Counted from the first letter of the stretch, positions 49,390-58,548 are shown. The stretch: DNA of 64,000 bases from JALHVH01 sp963773685 (GCA_963773685.1 CAVZBY010000002.1:1-64000), one strand, 5' to 3'. Notes: generated from the letters alone by a model not told the origin. Numbers and translations are program-made.

Positions 49390-50520
49390 ATGAAGAACGC
49401 GGCGGGGGAGGTCCTGGCCATGGCTTTGATGGTGATGTCCGTATCGCTTCCGGGGGGAGCGGATTCGCGGCCGGAGCGCGTCGCCGAGGTCTTCGCGGGA
49501 ATGGCCTCGGACCGGGCGCCGGGCGCGGCGGTCCTCGTCCTCGAGAACGGGCGCGCCGTCTTCGAGCGCGGATACGGCGTCGCCGATCTCCGCACGATGC
49601 GGCCGATCGACGAGCTGACGAATTTCCGCCTGGCTTCGGTCACGAAACAATTCACGGCGGCGGCCGTCGTCCTTCTCGTCAGGGAAGGCAAGCTCCGCTA
49701 TGAGGATACGCTGACGTCCCTTTTTCCGGAATTCCCTTCATACGGTCGCGGGATCACGGTCCGCCACCTGCTCCAGCATACGTCCGGACTCCCGGATTAC
49801 GAGAGCCTCATGCCGCCGCCCAACCCGGGCGTCCCTATCGAGGATGCCCAGATCAGCGATGCCGAGGTGCTCGGGCTTCTCGAGCGCCAGGGGGCCGGGA
49901 AATTCCCTCCGGGAACGCGCTGGGATTACAGCAACTCCGGGTACGTCGTGTTGGGCCTCGCAGTCGAAAAGGCGTCGGGCCTGCCTTTCGGGCGGTTCCT
50001 GCGGGAGCGGATATTCGCGCCTCTCGGGATGGACGGCACCCTGGCCTATGAGCGGGGTAAGAACGAGGTCCGGGACCGGGCCTATGGTCACTCGTTCGAG
50101 GCCGGGAAATGGCGGGAGACGGACCAGAGCACGACCTCCGCGACCCTGGGCGACGGCGGCGTGTACTCCTCGCTCCGCGATATGGCCCGGTGGGACTCGG
50201 CGCTCCGCGAGCGCTCCCTGCTCAACGCGGCCGAAACTGAGGTTGTCCTGGCCCCTGTCGTCGTCCCCGGCGGGCCTCCCGTCGAGCCCGACGGAACGCC
50301 CGCAGCCTATGGGTTCGGCTGGTTCCTCAATCCCTGGAAGGGACACGACCGCGCCTGGCACTACGGGGAGACGGTCGGCTTCCGGACGGCGATCGAACGC
50401 TTCGTCGACGACGGCGTCACGGTCATCGTCCTCTGCAATCGCGGCGACATGGACGCGGCGGCCCTGGCCCTCAAGGCCGCCGAGCCGTATCTGAAGGGAA
50501 AGCCCTCCACGATCAAGTAA
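49390..50520 (+). CDS. Serine hydrolase, beta-lactamase/class C (S12) family
   Basis: An exported 376-residue penicillin-binding-fold enzyme. After the signal peptide (EVLAMALMVMSVSLPGGADS) come SVTK (SxxK nucleophile), YSNSGYVVLG (the Tyr motif) and HYGE in place of KTG. This pattern belongs to the esterase/D-aminopeptidase-like S12 branch, which seldom hydrolyses beta-lactams. Other family blocks include RHLLQHTSGLPDY and FAPLGMDGT. It has its own promoter and converges with the macro-domain gene, overlapping it by 8 bp. Substrate is unknown. Confidence 0.88.
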   Translation: MKNAAGEVLAMALMVMSVSLPGGADSRPERVAEVFAGMASDRAPGAAVLVLENGRAVFERGYGVADLRTMRPIDELTNFRLASVTKQFTAAAVVLLVREGKLRYEDTLTSLFPEFPSYGRGITVRHLLQHTSGLPDYESLMPPPNPGVPIEDAQISDAEVLGLLERQGAGKFPPGTRWDYSNSGYVVLGLAVEKASGLPFGRFLRERIFAPLGMDGTLAYERGKNEVRDRAYGHSFEAGKWRETDQSTTSATLGDGGVYSSLRDMARWDSALRERSLLNAAETEVVLAPVVVPGGPPVEPDGTPAAYGFGWFLNPWKGHDRAWHYGETVGFRTAIERFVDDGVTVIVLCNRGDMDAAALALKAAEPYLKGKPSTIK

Positions 50521-51052
50521 GGGAACGAAGCCGGCTCAAGGCCCGCTCGTGGACCTCGAGGTCGGCCCCCGAGAATAGAACGAAGCGTATCCTCTTCAAG
50601 GAGGCGAGAGACGGGACCGCCCCAAGGACGGTCCGGAAGGCGACCTCCGCGGCCTCCTCCGGGGGATAGCCGAAGATCCCCGTCGAGATAGCCGGGAAGG
50701 CGATCGAATCGAGGCCGTGCTTCTCGGCCAGCCGCAGGGAATTGATATAACAATCCGCGAGGATCCTCGCCGCGGGTTCGTCCTTTCCATAGACGGGACC
50801 CAGGCAGTGGATCACATATCGGTTCGGAAGACGATGGCCTCCCGTTATCACGGCCTCTCCGGGACGGATGGGCCCCAGCGGGGCGCATTCGGCGGCCAGC
50901 CCCGGTCCGGCCGTTCTGTGGATCGCCCCGGAGACTCCGCCGCCTGGAGTTAGAAAGGCGTTAGCCGCGTTGACGACGGCGGCAAATCCGGGCTGGGCGG
51001 AAATATCCCCTTGGACGCACTCGATGGCGACACCGGAAACCGCAGCTCTCAT
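50513..51052 (-). CDS. Macro-domain ADP-ribose-binding/hydrolase protein
   Basis: The 179-residue protein matches MacroD/YmdB-type enzymes that remove or bind ADP-ribose and O-acetyl-ADP-ribose. VVNAANAFLTPGGGVSGAIHRTAGP holds the Asn and Gly-rich loop of the active site, GEAVITGGHRLPNRYVIHCLGPVY the central strands and AFPAISTGIFGYPPEEAAEVA the diphosphate loop. It is read as a single gene with no toxin or ADP-ribosyltransferase beside it. Confidence 0.92.
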   Translation of the reverse strand: MRAAVSGVAIECVQGDISAQPGFAAVVNAANAFLTPGGGVSGAIHRTAGPGLAAECAPLGPIRPGEAVITGGHRLPNRYVIHCLGPVYGKDEPAARILADCYINSLRLAEKHGLDSIAFPAISTGIFGYPPEEAAEVAFRTVLGAVPSLASLKRIRFVLFSGADLEVHERALSRLRSLT

Positions 51053-51130
51053 GGGCCGGTGCGGGGGATAACGTTTCCTCCCGCACCGTCCGGATTTTAG
51101 AAACCGGGCGGCGCGGGAGGATCACAGGTC

Positions 51131-51766
51131 TTATTCGTATACGAGGATGTCGACCCGCCGATTCTGGGCCCTCCCGTCGCGGGAGGCGTTATCGGCGACC
51201 GGCATGGTGCTCCCGAGACTAACCGTCTCCATCCGGAACAGAGGGATGTGGTGCTTCATGTAGAGGTAATTCATGACGGCGTCCGCCCTCTTCTTTCCGA
51301 GATAGACATTGACGCTTTCCTCTCCGGTCTTATCCGTATGCCCCTGGATCTCCAGATAGACGCCCCGGTTCAGGGCGACGAGCTGCTCGACGAACTTGTC
51401 CAGGGCGGCCTGGGCCTCGGGGGAGAGCTCGGCGCTGTCGAACTTGAACTTCGCGTCGCTGCTCTTGAGGGTCTCGGTGAAGATCAGGTTGCCCCGGATC
51501 ATCTTCTTGACGTCTTCGATCTTTCCGTCGACGGTGACGAACTGGGAATCATGCTGGGTGATGAGCGAGCCGATCGAGGTCAGCTGCTCGTCATGCTCCT
51601 TGATCCTCTTCTGATTCTCTTCGACCGACGTCTCGACGCCCTCGACCTTCTGGTCCAGGGCGGCGATCTCCGTCTGCAGGCGCTTCTTGGTGACGCATCC
51701 GGTCCCTACGATGACGAAAGCCAGCAGAAGGATGCCGGCGATCGCAACGATCCTCTTGTCTCTCAT
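51131..51766 (-). CDS. OmpA-family lipoprotein with coiled coil
   Basis: A 211-residue lipoprotein (IVGTGCVTKK lipobox). A coiled-coil stretch (residues about 25-85, LQTEIAALDQKVEGVETSVEENQ) leads to a C-terminal OmpA peptidoglycan-binding domain with FKFDSAELSPEAQAALD, YLEIQGHTDKTGEESVN, LGKKRADAV and NRRVDILVYE. It resembles Pal/YiaD-type anchors tying the outer membrane to the wall. AAGGAGG supports ATG 51766 over the frame start at 51820. Confidence 0.9.
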   Translation of the reverse strand: MRDKRIVAIAGILLLAFVIVGTGCVTKKRLQTEIAALDQKVEGVETSVEENQKRIKEHDEQLTSIGSLITQHDSQFVTVDGKIEDVKKMIRGNLIFTETLKSSDAKFKFDSAELSPEAQAALDKFVEQLVALNRGVYLEIQGHTDKTGEESVNVYLGKKRADAVMNYLYMKHHIPLFRMETVSLGSTMPVADNASRDGRAQNRRVDILVYE

Positions 51767-51818
51767 GAAAGCCTCCTTTTTGGTATCGGCCTCTATCGGC
51801 CCGGGTGATCTATAGGCC

Positions 51819-51846
51819 ATTATAAGCCCTTTGGCCGCAAATTCAA
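51819..51846 (-). promoter_or_regulatory. Promoter of the OmpA-like lipoprotein gene
   Basis: TTGAAT (51841-51846) and perfect TATAAT (51819-51824) on the minus strand are 16 nt apart, between the VWA gene stop and the lipoprotein start. The leader would be about 46 nt. Confidence 0.6.
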
Positions 51847-51848
51847 GT

Positions 51849-52802
51849 TCAGTAGCCCTCGCGGGCCCGGACGCGGAGCTTCCGGTCCTTCGTCAGGACC
51901 CGGATCTTCGTGAATCCGGCCTCCAGGCTCGAGTGCGAGGTGTAGCCCAGGATGTACTGGTGTCCCGTCTCCCGTCGGACCTCTCCCAGCGCCGACGCCA
52001 GCTCGGCCGGCGTATTCAGGAAGAAGGCCTTCCCTCCGGTGGCCCGCGCGAAGCTCTCCAGGGAGGCGACGATGCCCGTTGGCGTCAGCCCGGGGGCGCG
52101 CTTATGCTTGCCGAGAAGCCGTTCGTCGAGGGGGAGCTTGTACCCCATGGTGTAGATCGGGACATCCACTTTCTTGGCGATCTCGGCGGCCTGGGCGGGA
52201 GAGTACTGGCTGTCGTTCTCGATGCCGTCCGTCACGAGGAGGAGGGCCTTCTTTTCATGACGGCCCCTTCTCGCGTATTCCGGCGAGACCGCGACCGCGT
52301 CGTTCAGGGCGGTTTTGCCGTAAGCCTCGATCCCGGCCAGGACCTCCAGGAGACGGGTCTTGTCCTCCGAGTAACCCGAAGCGACCTCGACCTCTCCGTC
52401 CGCGAAGATGAGCAGGGCGGCCTCGTCGGCGGGCTTGAGCCCTTCGGCGACGAAACGGGAGAGCGCGGACCGGCATTCGGCCATCTTGTCCTGGAGGGCC
52501 ATGCTCCCGCTGACATCCAGGAGGATGGTCAAGCTCAGGGGGGCGTCGAAGTCATGGGAAAAGCGGGTGATCGTCCGCGAGACGCCGTTCTCGGTGACCG
52601 TGAAATCGGCCTGCGTGAGGTCGTTGACGTACCGGCTCCGCCTATCCTGGACGGTAACGGCCAGCGTGACCGACGTGACCGTGATGCCGGTGCCCTTGAT
52701 CTCCTCGGGCGTCTCCTGGGCGAACGAAGGCCCGGCGGCCCGCAGGGCGCAGAGCACCGCGAGCCCCGTCGCCAGCCGTCCGATAAGCTTTTTCGGGTTC
52801 AA
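51849..52802 (-). CDS. Exported VWFA-related domain protein
   Basis: A 317-residue secreted protein with signal peptide (LATGLAVLCALRAAGPSFA). A beta sandwich (VTVQDRRSRYVNDLTQADFTVTENG) leads into a von Willebrand A domain with the MIDAS motif DVSGSM, LLVTDGIEND and NTPAELASAL. This is the VWFA-related family abundant in Acidobacteriota-like genomes; function is unknown. Start is TTG 52802, supported by AAGGGAG at good spacing. Same strand and spacing suggest association with the TonB-domain gene upstream. Confidence 0.86.
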   Translation of the reverse strand: MNPKKLIGRLATGLAVLCALRAAGPSFAQETPEEIKGTGITVTSVTLAVTVQDRRSRYVNDLTQADFTVTENGVSRTITRFSHDFDAPLSLTILLDVSGSMALQDKMAECRSALSRFVAEGLKPADEAALLIFADGEVEVASGYSEDKTRLLEVLAGIEAYGKTALNDAVAVSPEYARRGRHEKKALLLVTDGIENDSQYSPAQAAEIAKKVDVPIYTMGYKLPLDERLLGKHKRAPGLTPTGIVASLESFARATGGKAFFLNTPAELASALGEVRRETGHQYILGYTSHSSLEAGFTKIRVLTKDRKLRVRAREGY

Positions 52803-52941
52803 CGACGCTCCCTTCCGGAACTACTACACTAACATCGGGCCTGCGGGAAATCAAACGGAGCGGACCCGATGGCGGGAGACGGGGGAAAGGAACGGGGGCG
52901 CGTCCCCGATGAAGGCGCCCCCGTTTGAAACGGGAGGAGGC

Positions 52942-53862
52942 TCAGTGGAGCTTGAACATCACCGTGACCGTGAAGACGACCTCTTTGGCCTGGCCGTCCT
53001 TGATGAACGGCTCGTATTTCCACTGCTTGACGGCCTCGATGGCCGCCCGGCTGAGAGCCTCGTCGACCGACTTGAGGACCATCACCTCGCTGATGTTGCC
53101 CTTCTTGTCGGTCCGGACGTTCAGGATGACCGCTCCTTGGGTCCTACCCTTCCGGGCCTCCTCGGGATAGACCGGCTGGACGGATTTAATGAGGCGCGGG
53201 GGCTTGACGTCGTCCCACGCCTTCTCCGCGCCGGACTCGAATTTCGCCAGCGCCTTCTTTTGCTCGGGCGAGAGCGGAGGGGCGGGGGGAGGCGGGGGCG
53301 GGGGTGGGAGGATCTTCTCCGGCGGGCCCGTGATATGGAACGAGCAGAAATAGGGCTTCCCCTGGCGGTCCTCGAAGCCGAAGACGGCCCCGTGCCCGCC
53401 GGCCAGCAGCATCTCCGTGGTCAGAACGTTCTTGGCTTTGTCCGCTTCCATCTCGTTGAAGAGGACCAGGAAGCGGTTGGGATTTCCCCCCTCCTTGAGG
53501 AGGACGACGATCATGAACGCGTTCCCGTTCAAACGGAAGTAGTGGCGGACGGTGTCGGGCGACGGCCCGTCTTCCCCGATGACGAGGTCGGCCTCCGTCA
53601 GGAGACGCGCGTCCTGCAGGTTGAACACCCTCAGGATCTGTTCCTTTTCCTTGTCGGCGCCCGACCCGGCCTTCATCTCGAGGCTGGCCGTCACGGTCGG
53701 CCGGATGTAGGAGGTGGTCACGAATTCCGGAGGCGAAAGCGTGCCCTGCCGGGCGCCCTCGAAGACCCTGAGCTTCATCTCGAGGCGGTCCGACGCCGCG
53801 AGAGGCAGGGCGGAGAGCCCCGCCAGGAAGCCCAGGATCGCCCAAAGACCCTTGGTTCTCAT
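52942..53862 (-). CDS. TonB C-terminal domain protein with signal peptide
   Basis: A 306-residue protein: N-terminal signal-like segment (GLWAILGFLAGLSALPLAAS), an unassigned domain (25-180) with FNEMEADKAKNVLTTEMLLAGG, an eight-proline run followed by PAPP, and a TonB C-terminal domain (PRLIKSVQPVYPEEARKGRTQGAVILNVR to KQWKYEPF). True TonB has an uncleaved N-terminal anchor that pairs with ExbBD. Here the segment resembles a cleavable signal followed by a large domain, so a role other than energising receptors is possible. It sits downstream of the sigma/partner genes. Confidence 0.82.
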   Translation of the reverse strand: MRTKGLWAILGFLAGLSALPLAASDRLEMKLRVFEGARQGTLSPPEFVTTSYIRPTVTASLEMKAGSGADKEKEQILRVFNLQDARLLTEADLVIGEDGPSPDTVRHYFRLNGNAFMIVVLLKEGGNPNRFLVLFNEMEADKAKNVLTTEMLLAGGHGAVFGFEDRQGKPYFCSFHITGPPEKILPPPPPPPPAPPLSPEQKKALAKFESGAEKAWDDVKPPRLIKSVQPVYPEEARKGRTQGAVILNVRTDKKGNISEVMVLKSVDEALSRAAIEAVKQWKYEPFIKDGQAKEVVFTVTVMFKLH

Positions 53863-53872
53863 GGTTGACTCC

Positions 53873-54278
53873 TTATAGCTGTCGTTCGACCCAGACGTAG
53901 GTGATATCCGGGTCCTGGGTATGGAAGACGAAGGCCTGCGCAGGCTTCTCTTCGATAGCGACGGAATCGACGCGGAAGGGGAGCGGCCGATCGACGGGAG
54001 CGACCGGAGACGTCTCCCTCCTTGTGAGCGTCGGGACGAGGATAACCGTTCCGATGACGGCCAGGAGGCCGGCCGTCCCGAGCGCCCAGCGCCAGCCCGG
54101 CCGGACGCCGGACCTGCCGGACGCTTTCTCCCGGTTCCCCATGGACCGCGGCCGCGAATCCCGGCCAGAAATCCTTCACGCCCCCCAGCTTCCCGGCGGG
54201 GATGGTCGCGTTCCGGGCCTCGTCCAGGGTGGCGAGGCCGTCGTCCTGTCCCTTCCGGTTCGGCTTAGGGCTTCTCAT
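53873..54278 (-). pseudogene. Sigma-partner membrane protein (anti-sigma-like), frameshifted
   Basis: The frame from ATG 54278 (MRSPKPNRKGQDDGL, LDEARNATIPAGK, DFWPGF) shifts near 54,145 into a second frame with one membrane helix (WALGTAGLLAVIGTVILVPTL) and a short periplasmic tail (FVFHTQDPDITYVWVERQL). Joined it is about 135 residues with N-in topology. It overlaps the sigma factor gene end by 14 bp, the usual place for an anti-sigma factor, but no zinc-finger HxxxCxxC motif is seen. Confidence 0.62.
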
Positions 54279-54808
54279 CGTTCTTCTCCTTCAACAGCGT
54301 CCTGAGCTTGGCCCTGGCGCGGTGCAGATGCACCGTGGCGGTATTGGGCCGACATCCCAGGACCGCGGCGATCTCGGCCGCCGTGTAGCCTTCCTGGGCC
54401 CAAAGGTAGAGGGCCGTCCGCTCCTTCGGCGCGAGCGGCCGGAGGTACCGGAAGTCCAGCCCCTCGGCCTTCCGCCCGGGGCCCTCGGCGTCCGTCGACA
54501 CGACCGGGGCTTCGTAGCGGAACCTGCCGAGGAACCCCTTGAACCGCGATCTCTTGCGGATCATGTCCAGACAATGATTGGAAAGAAGGGCGTAGAACCA
54601 GTTCTTGTAGCTCCGTCGCGGCATCGAATGCATCCAGGTGCCGGAAGGCCTTCAAGAACGCCTCCTGGCAAGCATCCTCGGCATCCTCGCGATTCGCAAG
54701 GATGTTGACGGCGACGGCCATCGCGCTGTCCCGGTACCGGTCCATGAGCTCCCGGTAGGAGTCCGTCCTCCCTGAGAGGCATTCCCGGACCAGCTCAACG
54801 TCGGTCAT
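54265..54808 (-). pseudogene. ECF sigma-70 family RNA polymerase sigma factor, frameshifted
   Basis: Region 2 (ELVRECLSGRTDSYRELMDRYRDSAMAVAV, NREDAEDACQEAFLKAFRHLD) is read from ATG 54808, preceded by AAGGA. Near 54,615 the frame slips and continues as SYKNWFYALLSNHCLDMIRKRSRFKGFLG and region 4 (LAPKERTALYLWAQEGYTAAEIAAVLGCRPNTATVHLHRARAKLR). Repaired it is a normal ECF sigma of about 180 residues, probably controlling envelope genes together with the partner encoded downstream. A single indel separates it from function. Confidence 0.82.
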
Positions 54809-54932
54809 CGATCCGTCCTTCACCTGTAAATACGTCCGGGGCGGGCGGTTTCTTTACCCCCCGTTTTATGCCGAGGCTCGAGGCCGAAGAAGGCCGCGGC
54901 GGAAGCTCTCGAGCACGGCCCTCAGGGGGGCG

Positions 54933-56999
54933 TCACTTCGCGGCGTCCGGGGCCCCGCCCTTCACGTACTTATCGTACCAGGCCAGATAGCGTTCGAACA
55001 GGTCCTTCTGATAGGACGGCTTGCGGATGCCGTGGTGCTGGCCGGGATAGACGACGAGCTGGGTCGTCCGGCCGAGCTGACGGAGCGACTGGTAGAGGTG
55101 CTCGCTGTTCAGGATGGGCACGTTCCAATCGACCTCGCCCCCCATGATGAGGGTCGGCGTCGTGATCTTTTCGACGTTGTAGAAGACCGACGAGACGCGG
55201 TCCCAAACGTCGCGGGCCTTCCAGGGCTCGCCGAGCTCGGCGATGTACTCCCGCTGATAATGGTCGTGGCCGAAGGACCCCGCCCAGAGGATCCCTCCCG
55301 CGCCGGAAATGGCCCCCTTGAAACGGGTCGTCTTGCTGATGACGTAGTTTGTCAGGATGCCCCCATACGACCAGCCGCCCACGCCGAGCCGGTCGGGGTC
55401 GGCGATGCCGCGGGTCACGGCGTAATCCACGCCGGCCAGGACATCCTCGACGTCCTTGTTCCCCCAGTCGGCGAAAATGGCCCTGCAATAATCCTGGCCG
55501 CGACCCGTCGAGCCGCGGGGGTTTACCAGGATGACCAGGTATCCGTTGGCGGCGAAGATCTGGGGCTCAGTGTCGAACCCGTAATCGAACTGGGCGGTCG
55601 GCCCGCCGTGGATGCGGAGGAGGGCGGGGTACTTCAGGTCGGGGTTGAAGGCCGGCGGCTTATAGAGGAACCCTTCGACTTCCGTGCCGTCGGGGCTCGG
55701 GAACCGGATCTTTTCCGCTTCGGCCAACCGGATGGGGGCGAGGAAGGCGTCGTTGGTCTGCGTGAGGCGCCGCCGCTTCGCCGTCTTGCCTTGTTCGATG
55801 ACGAAGATCTCGCCCGGGAGCGCGGGCTCGGAGATCAGGGCGACGGGGGTGCCGTCCTTGGCCAGGACATAGGAACGCAGGGCTCGCGGACCGTCGACGA
55901 CCGCCGTCGCGTCCCCGCCCGAGGCGGGGATACGGGCGAGCCGCTGTTCACAGCTGTCCTCCAGGCTGAAATAGATCGAACGGCCGTCCGCGGAATAACG
56001 AGGGGAGCTCACGTTCCGGTCGAGCGTCCGGGTCAGGATGGCCGGGGCGCCGCCCTTGGCCGGAACGACGGCCAGGAATCGCGTCGCATACCAGAACAGC
56101 TTCGGCTCGATGCTCGTGACGTAGGCGACGGACTTCCCGTCCGGGCTCCAGACGGGATCCTGGTCCTCGCCGGGATTGTCCGTCAGACGGACCAGCGTCC
56201 TGCCCTGGTCCGGATTGTCCGAGGCGACGAGCCAGATCTCGGTATTGAACGTCGCGTCGGGTTCCTTGTCCCGGTTGCTGACGAATGCGATGAACCGGCC
56301 GTCGGGGGACCAGGCGGCGCTCCCGTCGTCGTAATCACCGCTCGTGACCTGGGTGAGCTTCTTCGCCTTAACGTCGCAAACGTAGAGATGGGTGCGGCGG
56401 TGATCGAGGTAGCCGACATAATCCTGCTTCGTCTGGAGGCGGTCGATGACCCAGGGGGGCTGGGTGCGGGCGCGGGCGGGCTTCACCCCCTGCTCTTCGT
56501 CCTTGCGGGCCGCGATCTCTTCGGGGGACGGGTCCTGCACTTCGAGGACGAGCCGCGTTCCGTCGGGCGACCAGTCGTAGGAGCCGATGCCCTGGGGGAC
56601 CTCGGTGAGCTGTTGGGCTTCGCCGCCCTGGCGGTCGAGGAGCCAGACCTGGGTTTTGCCCTCGCCGCGCGCGGACAGGAACGAGAGGTATTTCCCGTCC
56701 GGGCTCCAGCGCGGACGCGACGCCGAGTTGCCCTTGGCCGTCATCGGGATGGGTTCGCCGCCGGCGAACGGGACCATCCAGACCTGCGTCTCCGACTTCT
56801 CTTCCTTGAAGAGCGTGGCCGTGACCGTATAGGCCACCCATTTTCCGTCGGGACTGACCTGCGGATCTCCGACGTCCTTGATCTGGAAGAGATCGTCCAC
56901 CGTCAGGTTGCGCTTTCCGTCCTGGGCGAGGCCGGCGGCGGCGGACCCGAGGACCAGGCCGCAAACGGCGAGGAATGCAAGGAAGGTGCGATGTTTCAT
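54933..56999 (-). CDS. S9 family prolyl oligopeptidase-type peptidase (paralog 1)
   Basis: An exported serine peptidase of 688 residues. Signal peptide (FLAFLAVCGLVLGSAAAGLA), then WD40/PD40-like beta-propeller repeats (VSPDGKWVAY, WSPDGKYLSFLS, WSPDGTRLVLE, WSPDGRFIAFVSN), then an alpha/beta-hydrolase domain with GGWSYGG (nucleophile Ser), GGEVDWNVP (Asp) and PGQHHGIRKP (His). It is of the acyl-aminoacyl/dipeptidyl peptidase type, cutting small peptides outside the cytoplasm. GGAGG precedes ATG 56999; the longer frame to 57239 is not supported. Confidence 0.93.
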   Translation of the reverse strand: MKHRTFLAFLAVCGLVLGSAAAGLAQDGKRNLTVDDLFQIKDVGDPQVSPDGKWVAYTVTATLFKEEKSETQVWMVPFAGGEPIPMTAKGNSASRPRWSPDGKYLSFLSARGEGKTQVWLLDRQGGEAQQLTEVPQGIGSYDWSPDGTRLVLEVQDPSPEEIAARKDEEQGVKPARARTQPPWVIDRLQTKQDYVGYLDHRRTHLYVCDVKAKKLTQVTSGDYDDGSAAWSPDGRFIAFVSNRDKEPDATFNTEIWLVASDNPDQGRTLVRLTDNPGEDQDPVWSPDGKSVAYVTSIEPKLFWYATRFLAVVPAKGGAPAILTRTLDRNVSSPRYSADGRSIYFSLEDSCEQRLARIPASGGDATAVVDGPRALRSYVLAKDGTPVALISEPALPGEIFVIEQGKTAKRRRLTQTNDAFLAPIRLAEAEKIRFPSPDGTEVEGFLYKPPAFNPDLKYPALLRIHGGPTAQFDYGFDTEPQIFAANGYLVILVNPRGSTGRGQDYCRAIFADWGNKDVEDVLAGVDYAVTRGIADPDRLGVGGWSYGGILTNYVISKTTRFKGAISGAGGILWAGSFGHDHYQREYIAELGEPWKARDVWDRVSSVFYNVEKITTPTLIMGGEVDWNVPILNSEHLYQSLRQLGRTTQLVVYPGQHHGIRKPSYQKDLFERYLAWYDKYVKGGAPDAAK

Positions 57000-57020
57000 G
57001 GGGCCTCCGATTTCCCCCAA

Positions 57021-57049
57021 ACTTAACAAACGCCCGGAACGGCTGTCAA
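57021..57049 (-). promoter_or_regulatory. Candidate promoter of S9 peptidase paralog 1
   Basis: Perfect TTGACA (57044-57049) and weak TTAAGT (57021-57026) at 17-nt spacing on the minus strand, with a leader of about 15 nt that includes GGAGG. Confidence 0.5.
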
Positions 57050-57184
57050 CACCATTCTGGCCCCGCGGGGCTTGAATGCGGGTACCCTGAGCCTCGTGTC
57101 CCGCTTCGCGACCGCGCCCTGCAAGGCGGGGCATAGTGTCGGCGAACGGGTCGACCTTTTCTATTCGGTGCGTCAAACGGAGGC

Positions 57185-57213
57185 TTGACCGGATCCGGGG
57201 TCGCGGATATAGT
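57185..57213 (+). promoter_or_regulatory. Promoter of the MFS transporter gene
   Basis: TTGACC (57185-57190) and TATAGT (57208-57213), each five of six to consensus, are 17 nt apart. The start near 57220 gives a 19-nt leader to ATG 57239. Confidence 0.6.
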
Positions 57214-57238
57214 TCTCTTTCCCCAGGCGGGAACCGCA

Positions 57239-58444
57239 ATGAGACACATCCGAATCCAGATCCTGTTCTTCGTGGCCGTCAAGGCCATTCTCAACACCTT
57301 CTACCGGATGATCTACCCCTTCCTTCCCGTCATCGCCCGGGGATTGGGTGTGGACCTTCGGGCGATGTCGCTCGCCCTGTCGGTCCGGGCGGCCGCCGGG
57401 GCCCTCGGCCCGCTGGCCGCCCCGCTCTCCGACCGCAAGGGCCGGGCCTTCGGCATGACGCTCGGCATCGGGCTGTTCACGGTCGGCGCGGCGGCCGCCT
57501 TCTTCGGCGCGAGCTTCGAGCTCTTCGTCCTGGCCCTTATCCTGACGACCATCGGCAAGTACGTCTTCGACCCCGCCATGCAGGCCCATCTCGGGGACGT
57601 TGTCCCGTTCGCCCGGCGGGGAAGGGCGCTGGCCATCACGGAATGGGGATGGTCGGCGGCGTTCATCCTGGGAGTCCCGGCGGCGGGATTCCTCATGGTC
57701 CGGTTCGGGTGGCGGTCCCCCTTCCTCGTCCTGGCGGCGCTCGGCCTCGCGGCCGTCGCGGTCCTCAGGTTGTTCTTTTCCGGGAACGCGGGCCCGCGGG
57801 CCGCGTGTCCGGAGGCGGGCCGGAGGGGCTCGGGCGGCGCTTTGGGGGGGCACCTCGAAAAATACGGCGTCGTGTTCCGCTCCGCCGCGGCACGCGTCGC
57901 GCTCGCCGTCATCTTTCTCGGGAGCATGGCCAACGAGACCGTCAATGTCGTCTTCGGCGTCTGGCTCGAGGACTCGTTCGGCCTGAAGATCGCCGCGCTG
58001 GGCGCCGCTTCGGCCGTCATCGGGCTGTCGGAGCTCGGGGGAGAGACCCTGGTGGCCGGGACGATCGACCGTCTCGGCAAGATGAAGGCGCTCTTCCTGG
58101 GTATCGGGGTGAACGCCGTCGTCTCCATTCTCCTGCCCCTCAGCGGACGCTCGACGGGAACGGCCCTCGTCTCCCTGTTCGCCTTCTACATGACGTTCGA
58201 GTTCTTCGCCGTCAGCATTATCCCCTTGATGAGCGAGATCCTCCCCGAGGCGAGGGCCACGCTCCTGGCCTTCTACACGGCGGCCTTCTCGCTGGGGCGG
58301 GCCGCGGGCGCCTGGATCTCGCCCCTGCTCTATCGAAGCGGATTTCCGGCCGTGGCCTTCGCGGCCGTCGTCCTGGACGTCCTGGCGCTTGCCGGCCTCC
58401 TCTGTCTCGGGAAGCTCTTCCGCTCCGCCGGGCGGACGCCCTGA
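57239..58444 (+). CDS. Major facilitator superfamily transporter
   Basis: A 401-residue inner-membrane carrier with about 12 helices. The MFS loop 2-3 motif appears as GPLAAPLSDRKGRAFGM, and helices such as IGLFTVGAAAAFFGASFELFVLALIL, SAAFILGVPAAGFLMV and TALVSLFAFYMTFEFFAV follow. The central loop (AACPEAGRRGSGGALGG) separates two six-helix halves. It resembles drug or sugar efflux carriers; substrate is unknown. The MerR regulator downstream has its own promoter and may not control it. Confidence 0.88.
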   Translation: MRHIRIQILFFVAVKAILNTFYRMIYPFLPVIARGLGVDLRAMSLALSVRAAAGALGPLAAPLSDRKGRAFGMTLGIGLFTVGAAAAFFGASFELFVLALILTTIGKYVFDPAMQAHLGDVVPFARRGRALAITEWGWSAAFILGVPAAGFLMVRFGWRSPFLVLAALGLAAVAVLRLFFSGNAGPRAACPEAGRRGSGGALGGHLEKYGVVFRSAAARVALAVIFLGSMANETVNVVFGVWLEDSFGLKIAALGAASAVIGLSELGGETLVAGTIDRLGKMKALFLGIGVNAVVSILLPLSGRSTGTALVSLFAFYMTFEFFAVSIIPLMSEILPEARATLLAFYTAAFSLGRAAGAWISPLLYRSGFPAVAFAAVVLDVLALAGLLCLGKLFRSAGRTP

Positions 58445-58465
58445 TCCGGGCGGGCGAATAATCCC

Positions 58466-58540
58466 TTGACAAGCCCCGTTTGGACAAGTATATTCCTATA
58501 CGTGAACGTTGAAATAGTTATTAATCAAAGTATACGTAAA
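58466..58540 (+). promoter_or_regulatory. Promoter and repeated operator of the MerR-radical SAM operon
   Basis: TTGACA (58466-58471) and TATATT (58489-58494) at 17-nt spacing. A palindrome GTATATTCCTATAC (58488-58501) overlaps the -10, and a direct repeat TATACGT(G/A)AA occurs at 58497-58506 and 58531-58540. The spacing is standard, unlike the 19-20 nt of MerR-activated promoters, so ordinary repression or autoregulation is more likely. Confidence 0.6.
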
Positions 58541-58548
58541 GGTACAAT

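Noticed and set aside
52826..52854. Promoter for the VWA gene (TTGATT-17-TAGTGT)
   Set aside because: Only the -35 is fair; the -10 is too poor to list as a feature.
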